From Gammaproteobacteria bacterium (lineage in GTDB: Bacteria; Pseudomonadota; Gammaproteobacteria; Pseudomonadales; Pseudohongiellaceae), in contig RKSA01000232.1 of the NCBI GenBank assembly GCA_007571115.1, positions 1 through 17,466 on the forward strand: 17,466 bases of DNA, given 5' to 3'. A program made the position numbers and the translations under genes. This document shows, one piece after another, positions 13,004 to 17,466 of the stretch. Position 1 is the stretch's first letter. Every line of letters starts with the position of its first letter. Under the pieces are notes generated by a model. That model worked only from the letters and a program-made list of their open reading frames with translations. It did not search any database and had not been told where the DNA came from.

Positions 13004-13978
13004 CTAGTCGCGGCTCCGTCGTCGAAGCACGTGCCGTCGTGCTGGCAGGTTGAGCATCGCGAGCTTGCCGCGCTCGCGGCGCAAGGCGGCGATGTCAAGT
13101 TCGGCGAATCCGCACATCGATTCGCCAAAGGCCGCCTCGGCGAGCACCTTGCCTCGATAGTCGACGACCTGGGAATGGCCGTCGGTGGAATCTTCGGGAA
13201 ATCCTGGCCCGGCGATTCCGGCGCTGTTCGCTGACACGACATAGGCCTGATTCTCGAAGGCTCGGGCGCACTTGGCGATGTTCTTTGGCGTCGGTCGCAG
13301 GCTGCCTTGCTCGCTCGATGAATGGCAGATCACCTCGGCGCCGCGCAAGGCGAGCTCGCCGCTGATTTCGGGGAAAAGGATTTCCTCCGAAGCAACGCAG
13401 CCAAGCCGGCCGAGCTCGGTATCGACGACGGGGTAGAGCGAATCCTCGCCGTGGGCTTCGAGATACTGTTCGAGAACGTCGTGGGGGGTCGGCGCGAACA
13501 TCGAGATCTGCCGGTGGTAGCGCAGGATCACCTCCCCCGAAGGAGCAATGATGAAACTGCACTGAAAATGCAATTCGGGGAAATGCTCGTCGATTTCGTA
13601 GGCATTGCCGGAAAGGTAGATGCCGTTGTGCCGCGCGACCTCGCCAAGCAACGCGTATTCGGCGCCACCGGGGCGCAGGCACGCCCGCTCGCGCCAGCTT
13701 GCGGCAGGTTCTCCCCGGGGGTAGCCGGTCAGGAAATATTCCGGGAGCACGACGAGGCGAGTCTCGTCGCCGCTATAGGTCTTGATGAATCGACGGCTTC
13801 CCTCGATGAGGCCGGCGCAACGCTCGATGCTTGCGCGGATCCGCGCCCTGGCAGCGGTTGCGTCGGCACAGTCGTTGACCGCATGGCAACGCATTTGCAG
13901 CGCCAGGGCAGCGTAGGGAGCTGGCGCTTCGGGTTTCTGCTCGCCGTCATCGAGCCGTGCTGTTTCCGGTTTCATCAT
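13004..13978 (-). CDS. Nitrilase-superfamily protein with atypical active-site residues
   Basis: The 324-residue protein has the carbon-nitrogen hydrolase fold. The first catalytic position is present: Glu80 in VVLPEYFLTGYPRG. The usual Lys position falls in LRYHRQISMF and reads Gln157, and the usual Cys position, aligned by the following FPE, falls in GCVASEEILFPE and reads Ser197. The canonical Glu-Lys-Cys triad is therefore not evident. APTPHDV and HSSSEQGS look like features of a subgroup that may share these changes. It could be an inactive relative, an enzyme with different chemistry, or a binding protein. Its ATG overlaps the DUF1330 stop (ATGA), so the two genes form an operon. Confidence 0.85.
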   Translation of the reverse strand: MMKPETARLDDGEQKPEAPAPYAALALQMRCHAVNDCADATAARARIRASIERCAGLIEGSRRFIKTYSGDETRLVVLPEYFLTGYPRGEPAASWRERACLRPGGAEYALLGEVARHNGIYLSGNAYEIDEHFPELHFQCSFIIAPSGEVILRYHRQISMFAPTPHDVLEQYLEAHGEDSLYPVVDTELGRLGCVASEEILFPEISGELALRGAEVICHSSSEQGSLRPTPKNIAKCARAFENQAYVVSANSAGIAGPGFPEDSTDGHSQVVDYRGKVLAEAAFGESMCGFAELDIAALRRERGKLAMLNLPARRHVLRRRSRD

Positions 13979-14301
13979 GCTTGATCGGGGTTTCCAGTTT
14001 CGAGCGCTTCAGCGTTGTGCCCTTCGAGCAGCATCACCCGGAATCGGCCGGCGCCTTCGCGAAGCTTGCGGATTTCGGCGTATTCGGCGGAGTTCCAGAA
14101 TTGCCGCGCGGTCTCCATGTCGGGCCAGCGATGCACGACCAGGCGCTCGCCTCCCCAGTCGCCTTCAAGCGCTTCGGCCTTGCCGCCGAGCACCAGGTAT
14201 TCGCCACCGAAGCGCGTCACCAAGCTTGGCACGCTTCGCGCATAGGCGGAGAACTTCTCCCAGTCGGTGATTTCCGCCTCGACTACCAGATACGCTGCCA
14301 T
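13975..14301 (-). CDS. DUF1330 family protein
   Basis: This 108-residue protein is a DUF1330 member, a ferredoxin-like dimeric alpha/beta barrel related to small monooxygenases and isomerases. Visible features are AAYLVVEAEITDWEKFSAYA, GGEYLVLGGKAEALEGDW and WPDMETARQFWNSAEYAEI. The start at 14301 has AGGAGAGGC upstream and fits the family N terminus; an in-frame ATG at 14334 would run into the intergenic palindrome. It is the first gene of a two-gene - operon with the nitrilase-fold protein and is divergent from the VOC/DUF1838 operon. Function unknown; a catabolic or stress role is a guess from context. Confidence 0.88.
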   Translation of the reverse strand: MAAYLVVEAEITDWEKFSAYARSVPSLVTRFGGEYLVLGGKAEALEGDWGGERLVVHRWPDMETARQFWNSAEYAEIRKLREGAGRFRVMLLEGHNAEALETGNPDQA

Positions 14302-14328
14302 GGCCTGCCTCTCCTCGCCTGCCGCGTT

Positions 14329-14341
14329 TGTCATATTGACA
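14329..14341. promoter_or_regulatory. Palindrome in the divergent intergenic region, candidate operator
   Basis: TGTCATATTGACA is a perfect five-plus-five inverted repeat with a three-base centre, lying between the divergent DUF1330 and VOC operons. Its right half overlaps a consensus -35 (TTGACA, 14336-14341) on the + strand, so a bound regulator would block that promoter. The GntR-type protein encoded at 12160 is an obvious candidate binder, but nothing in the sequence proves it. Confidence 0.45.
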
Positions 14342-14363
14342 TATCTTTATGCCACATGATACG
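14336..14363 (+). promoter_or_regulatory. Candidate promoter of the VOC-DUF1838-VOC operon
   Basis: TTGACA (14336-14341) matches the -35 consensus exactly. GATACG (14358-14363) is a poor -10 at 16 bases spacing, as would suit an activated or repressed promoter. The leader to the ATG at 14466 would be about 95 bases. Confidence 0.35.
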
Positions 14364-14465
14364 GTCAAAACACCTGAAGGGGAAAATCCTCATCGAAAAT
14401 GGGAATTGTCGGCCCGGAGTGGCGCGGAGCGGCAAGCAGCGCCAGGGTGGCACGAGTGGCAGCAC

Positions 14466-15479
14466 ATGAGTGACAGAATCAGTGGCAGCACAAGCGAGCA
14501 GGCGCTTGGCCCGGTCTGTCATGCAGTCATCAACACGAATCGCTTCGACGCGACGCTTGCGGCCTGGCGCGATTTCCTCGGGCAACGCGAGTGTTTCCGC
14601 GACCGCCTCAGCGAGCGGCAGGCGCGGCACTGGCACGCAGCAGCCCTCACTGGCGCAAGACAGGCCTGGCTCATGAACGAACTCGGTGAAGCGTGGCTTT
14701 GCATCATCGAAGACGCAGAAGCCGAGCCGGTAGCACCGTTCACGCGGCGTGGCTGGCTCGCGCTCGAAGTTTGCGTGCAGAATGTCGATGCTCTGTTCGA
14801 GGAATTGCGCGAAGGGCCGTTCGAGATTCTCGGAGAGCCTGCGGATCTCGATGTCAGCCCCAACGTTCGCGCCATGCAAGTGCAAGGGCCTGCTGGGGAG
14901 ATCGTCTATCTGACCGAAGTTCGCGCCGAGGTTCCCGGCTTCGAGCTCGCCCGGGCGCGCTGCGCGGTCGACCGGCTGTTCATTCCGGTAGCGCTGAGCG
15001 CCGATCGCGCCAGCGCGTCGCGAACCTGGCAGGCTTTTGCTGGGATCAGGACCATGCAATTCGACATTCGCATCACGGTCATCAATCGTGCCTGGGAGCT
15101 GCCTTTGGAACGCAGGCATCCCGTCGCGGTGGCCCAGCTTGGCGGAGGCAGCCTGATCGAGATCGATCAACTGCCAGGATTGCGTTGCCAGAACCATGCA
15201 ACAGGACATCTGCGTTCAGGAATCGCGATGGTCGGCATCGAAGTCCGCGATCTGGCCGATTTGGCAGCTCGCGAAGCGACCGGAGAATTGCGCGAGGGAC
15301 CGTTTGCCGGCCGCTGCGCGGCGCTGATCCGCGGTTACGACAACGAACTGATCGAACTGATCGAACGTCGCGCCGAAGCGACAGCAACACTACGGGATCA
15401 GGCAATGGCCGCAAGCATCCAAGCCTCTCGGCCCTCCCAAACCTCTCAACCATTTGCAACAGCAGGAGTAGCATCATGA
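14466..15479 (+). CDS. Two-domain VOC (glyoxalase/dioxygenase fold) protein
   Basis: The 337-residue protein contains two vicinal-oxygen-chelate modules. The first runs from about residue 12 to 160 (CHAVINTNRFDATLAAW, GWLALEVCVQNVDALFEEL, GEIVYLTEV); the second from about 165 to 310 (RLFIPVALSADRASASRTWQ, AMVGIEVRDLADL, YDNELIELIE). H and E residues at typical VOC metal positions are present in the first module; the second looks less complete. No signal peptide. Members include glyoxalases, extradiol dioxygenases and isomerases; the substrate is unknown. No clear ribosome site precedes the ATG at 14466, and an in-frame ATG at 14349 overlaps the promoter. The stop overlaps the next gene (ATGA). 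Confidence 0.82.
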   Translation: MSDRISGSTSEQALGPVCHAVINTNRFDATLAAWRDFLGQRECFRDRLSERQARHWHAAALTGARQAWLMNELGEAWLCIIEDAEAEPVAPFTRRGWLALEVCVQNVDALFEELREGPFEILGEPADLDVSPNVRAMQVQGPAGEIVYLTEVRAEVPGFELARARCAVDRLFIPVALSADRASASRTWQAFAGIRTMQFDIRITVINRAWELPLERRHPVAVAQLGGGSLIEIDQLPGLRCQNHATGHLRSGIAMVGIEVRDLADLAAREATGELREGPFAGRCAALIRGYDNELIELIERRAEATATLRDQAMAASIQASRPSQTSQPFATAGVAS

Positions 15480-16372
15480 AATTCGTTTCGCTCTGGCCGC
15501 TAGCACGGCGACTGTCCCTCTTGGCGCTCGCCGCCATGGCCACGGCGGCAAGCGCCGCCGAACTCGACCCGGCTACCGCCGAGGGGCATGTCGCGATCAA
15601 TCGCAAGATCCATTGTTCCATGGAAGATGCCTCGCCCCAGGTGTTCCAGTGGTTCGGCAAGGCGTATTCTCGCGTCCCTGGCGAGCCTGACCGGCATCTG
15701 TTCAATCTCGATGGCATGAACATCCGCCAGTGCACGGCGGTCGAGGATCCCCAGCGGGGAACGGGCTATCACCTCGTTTCCCGGGAACTCATGCTCTATC
15801 TCGACCCCGAGACCAATGAAGTCCTGCGCAGCTTCGCCAACCCCTGGAGCGGCGAGGAAAACGAGGTAATCCATGTCGCCAACGACCCGGTCAACTTCCG
15901 CGCACCTTCCTTTGGCCGCACCGAAGAAGGCGAGGACATCCCCTTCGAGCTGCTCGACATGAACGGCACCTGGCTGATGCCTCTCGAAGTTCCGCTGTTC
16001 TACACGAATCCCTTGGGTGGCGACTACCAGGAGTACGTGGGCAACACCTATCACGCGGCCGAGATTTTCGACTTCAACGGCAATACTGCGGAACTGCTCG
16101 ACGCCGACCTCCCGGTGGCGTACCCCGTCGTGTCCTGGGTCAGGCTCGCGCCGTGGCTGCCGTGGATGCGCATGGGAAGCCGCCCGGGAATGATGTACTT
16201 CAACGCCATGGGTCGCAAGCTCGAAGAGTTCGGCCAGTTGTCCGAGGTCATGCAGGCCGAGATCGCCGAGAACTATCCCGCCTACGTTGAGCCGCCGCCC
16301 CTTGACGACGATCGCCGCAACGACACTTCGTGGACGTACATGAAAAAAATCATCGACGGAGCTGAGCAATGA
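15476..16372 (+). CDS. Exported DUF1838 family protein
   Basis: The 298-residue protein starts with a clear signal peptide (MKFVSLWPLARRLSLLALAA to an ASA-A site near residue 27) and continues as a DUF1838 domain: MLYLDPETNEVLRSFANPW, VIHVANDPVNFR, GNTYHAAEIFDF and WLPWMRMGSRPGMMYF. The family has no assigned activity. AGGAG lies ahead of the ATG. It is the middle gene of three joined by ATGA overlaps, so the product probably acts in the periplasm in the same pathway as the VOC proteins. Confidence 0.88.
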   Translation: MKFVSLWPLARRLSLLALAAMATAASAAELDPATAEGHVAINRKIHCSMEDASPQVFQWFGKAYSRVPGEPDRHLFNLDGMNIRQCTAVEDPQRGTGYHLVSRELMLYLDPETNEVLRSFANPWSGEENEVIHVANDPVNFRAPSFGRTEEGEDIPFELLDMNGTWLMPLEVPLFYTNPLGGDYQEYVGNTYHAAEIFDFNGNTAELLDADLPVAYPVVSWVRLAPWLPWMRMGSRPGMMYFNAMGRKLEEFGQLSEVMQAEIAENYPAYVEPPPLDDDRRNDTSWTYMKKIIDGAEQ

Positions 16373-16929
16373 GAAAGCTGATCGCTGCGGCGCTAGCCCT
16401 GCTGTTCGCCAGCGCCGCCTGGGCCGATGCCGTTCCTGACGACGAGCGCGTGCCGATCGACTTGCGTCGCACCACCCTGGTCGTCAAGGACATCGAGCGT
16501 TCTCTCGCGTTCTATCGCGATGCGCTCGGCATGGTGCCGATCTACGACAACCTGATACTGACTCCCCGGGACGCTGCCGGAATCGACGAGGCCGAGCGCG
16601 CCCTGCGCCTGGTGATGCTGCGCGCGAATGACGACTACATCGGTGTCGTCGGCCTGCTGCAATACTACAAGCCGGCCAAGGAAAGAGTCGATCTGGCGGG
16701 AACCTCGTTCATGGAAGGCACTGCGGTGCTGCTGTTCAACGTTGGCGATCTCGAGGGCGCCTTCGCCCGGGCCCGGCAGGTCGAGGATGTCGTGGTGCTC
16801 AGCGAGCCCTCGCCGGTCTCGTATCCGTCCTATGACGGCACGGGAGTCATCAACGTCATCGTCAGCACCTTGCAGGATCCCGACGGGTTCACGATCGAGC
16901 TCAACCAGTTGCAGGAAGAGCTGCACTAG
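16369..16929 (+). CDS. Exported VOC (glyoxalase-like) protein
   Basis: The 186-residue protein has a signal peptide (MRKLIAAALALLFASAAWAD, cleavage probably after AWA) followed by a single VOC domain with RTTLVVKDIERSLAFYRDAL and DPDGFTIELNQ, the classic start and end of the fold. Most VOC proteins are cytoplasmic, so export is noteworthy and pairs with the exported DUF1838 protein encoded just upstream (ATGA overlap). Substrate unknown. It ends the operon and converges on the alpha/beta hydrolase gene 66 bases away; no intrinsic terminator with a T-run was seen there. Confidence 0.88.
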   Translation: MRKLIAAALALLFASAAWADAVPDDERVPIDLRRTTLVVKDIERSLAFYRDALGMVPIYDNLILTPRDAAGIDEAERALRLVMLRANDDYIGVVGLLQYYKPAKERVDLAGTSFMEGTAVLLFNVGDLEGAFARARQVEDVVVLSEPSPVSYPSYDGTGVINVIVSTLQDPDGFTIELNQLQEELH

Positions 16930-16995
16930 CCTGACTCTCGGCTCGATTGGCCCGGCGCCTGGCCCGGATGGTGCGAAAGGCTCGAATCGTTCGGC

Positions 16996-17466
16996 TCAGC
17001 CAGGCTTGGCTTGATTCAGTTCGACGACCGCCGCATGGATCGCGGCGAGTCGTTGCTCCATCGGCGCAGCGCAATGCCGCATGCCGATGTGTGTCGGCCA
17101 TGAAAAATCGTCGTAGCGGTCGGCGTACTTGCGCAGGATGCTGCCTTGCCAGCGAATGACCCTCGTTGGCACCGTCACGCCGAGCAGCCGGTTTGCGTCC
17201 TCGTTTTCCAGGGCGGCGCGATACGCGCGCGAGTAGCCGGGCCCGGCGCGAAAATGGTCGAGCAGCATCGACTGCAAGGCCTCGGCGGGGAGCTTGCCAG
17301 CGGTGCCGACCTGGTGCGCCTCGTCCTGCTGGTACCAGGGAAACCATTGCCAAAGTGCCGAGACCATCTCCCAGGCGGTTTGCAAATGGCTGCCATCGGG
17401 CCGGGGCGACAGGTCGGGGAAATAGCGCTCCAGCATCGCCGCGCGTTCCTCGCTGGTGAAATGGGC
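16996..17466 (-). CDS. Alpha/beta hydrolase, C-terminal part (cut by window edge)
   Basis: The frame is open to the right edge of the window, so the 156 residues seen are the C-terminal portion of a longer protein. The segment PRPDGSHLQTAWEMVSALWQ followed by FPWYQQ is typical of the cap region of alpha/beta-fold hydrolases. Near the end, PTRVIRWQGSILRKYADRY would be the strand that normally carries the catalytic Asp, and GMRHCAAPMEQRLAAI has a His in the right place for the catalytic histidine. The expected Asp is not obvious. The nucleophile elbow lies outside the window. It converges with the VOC operon and may belong to the same accessory cluster. Confidence 0.75.
   Translation of the reverse strand, partial: AHFTSEERAAMLERYFPDLSPRPDGSHLQTAWEMVSALWQWFPWYQQDEAHQVGTAGKLPAEALQSMLLDHFRAGPGYSRAYRAALENEDANRLLGVTVPTRVIRWQGSILRKYADRYDDFSWPTHIGMRHCAAPMEQRLAAIHAAVVELNQAKPG

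Overview
The window looks like a chromosomal segment of a GC-rich gammaproteobacterium. The gene order rplM-rpsI-petA-(petB/petC)-sspA-|-BON lipoprotein-gmhA-yraN-lpoA-|-rsmI is the order known from Pseudomonas and relatives. The cytochrome c1 part and the PVWY Qo motif of cytochrome b also fit beta/gammaproteobacteria. No RNA genes, transposases, integrases or CRISPR arrays were seen, and no stretch above 300 bases lacks a gene (the longest gap is about 250 bases, at 7938-8189).

Region 1 (1-4503, + strand) is housekeeping: ribosomal proteins L13 and S9, then the cytochrome bc1 complex. Cytochrome b and cytochrome c1 are one continuous 685-codon reading frame instead of two genes. SspA follows, but the usual sspB is absent. 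The rplM-rpsI gap is unusually long and holds nine degenerate 13-14 bp tandem units plus a strong hairpin.

Region 2 (4516-7937, - strand) is a cell-envelope operon: lpoA, yraN, gmhA and a double-BON lipoprotein, with short gaps or ATGA overlaps.

Region 3 (about 8097-11157) interrupts the normally adjacent lpoA/rsmI pair. It holds two compact two-gene cassettes on the - strand. One is an OLD-like AAA ATPase with a DUF3226 Toprim-like protein, a candidate defence system. The other is an AbiEii-type nucleotidyltransferase with a small partner, a candidate toxin-antitoxin module. Each cassette begins just downstream of a copy of the same 51-bp sequence (48/51 identical), which is also the upstream region of rsmI. 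At the left edge lies an apparent 5' fragment of a second, diverged rsmI. Together these suggest serial cassette insertion at the rsmI 5' end.

Region 4 (11186-17466) begins with intact rsmI and continues with a GntR/HutC regulator and an accessory, probably catabolic, cluster. This has a - operon (DUF1330 protein, nitrilase-fold protein lacking canonical catalytic residues), a divergent + operon (two-domain VOC protein, exported DUF1838 protein, exported VOC protein, all with ATGA overlaps), and the C-terminal part of an alpha/beta hydrolase at the right edge. The substrate cannot be deduced from the sequence.
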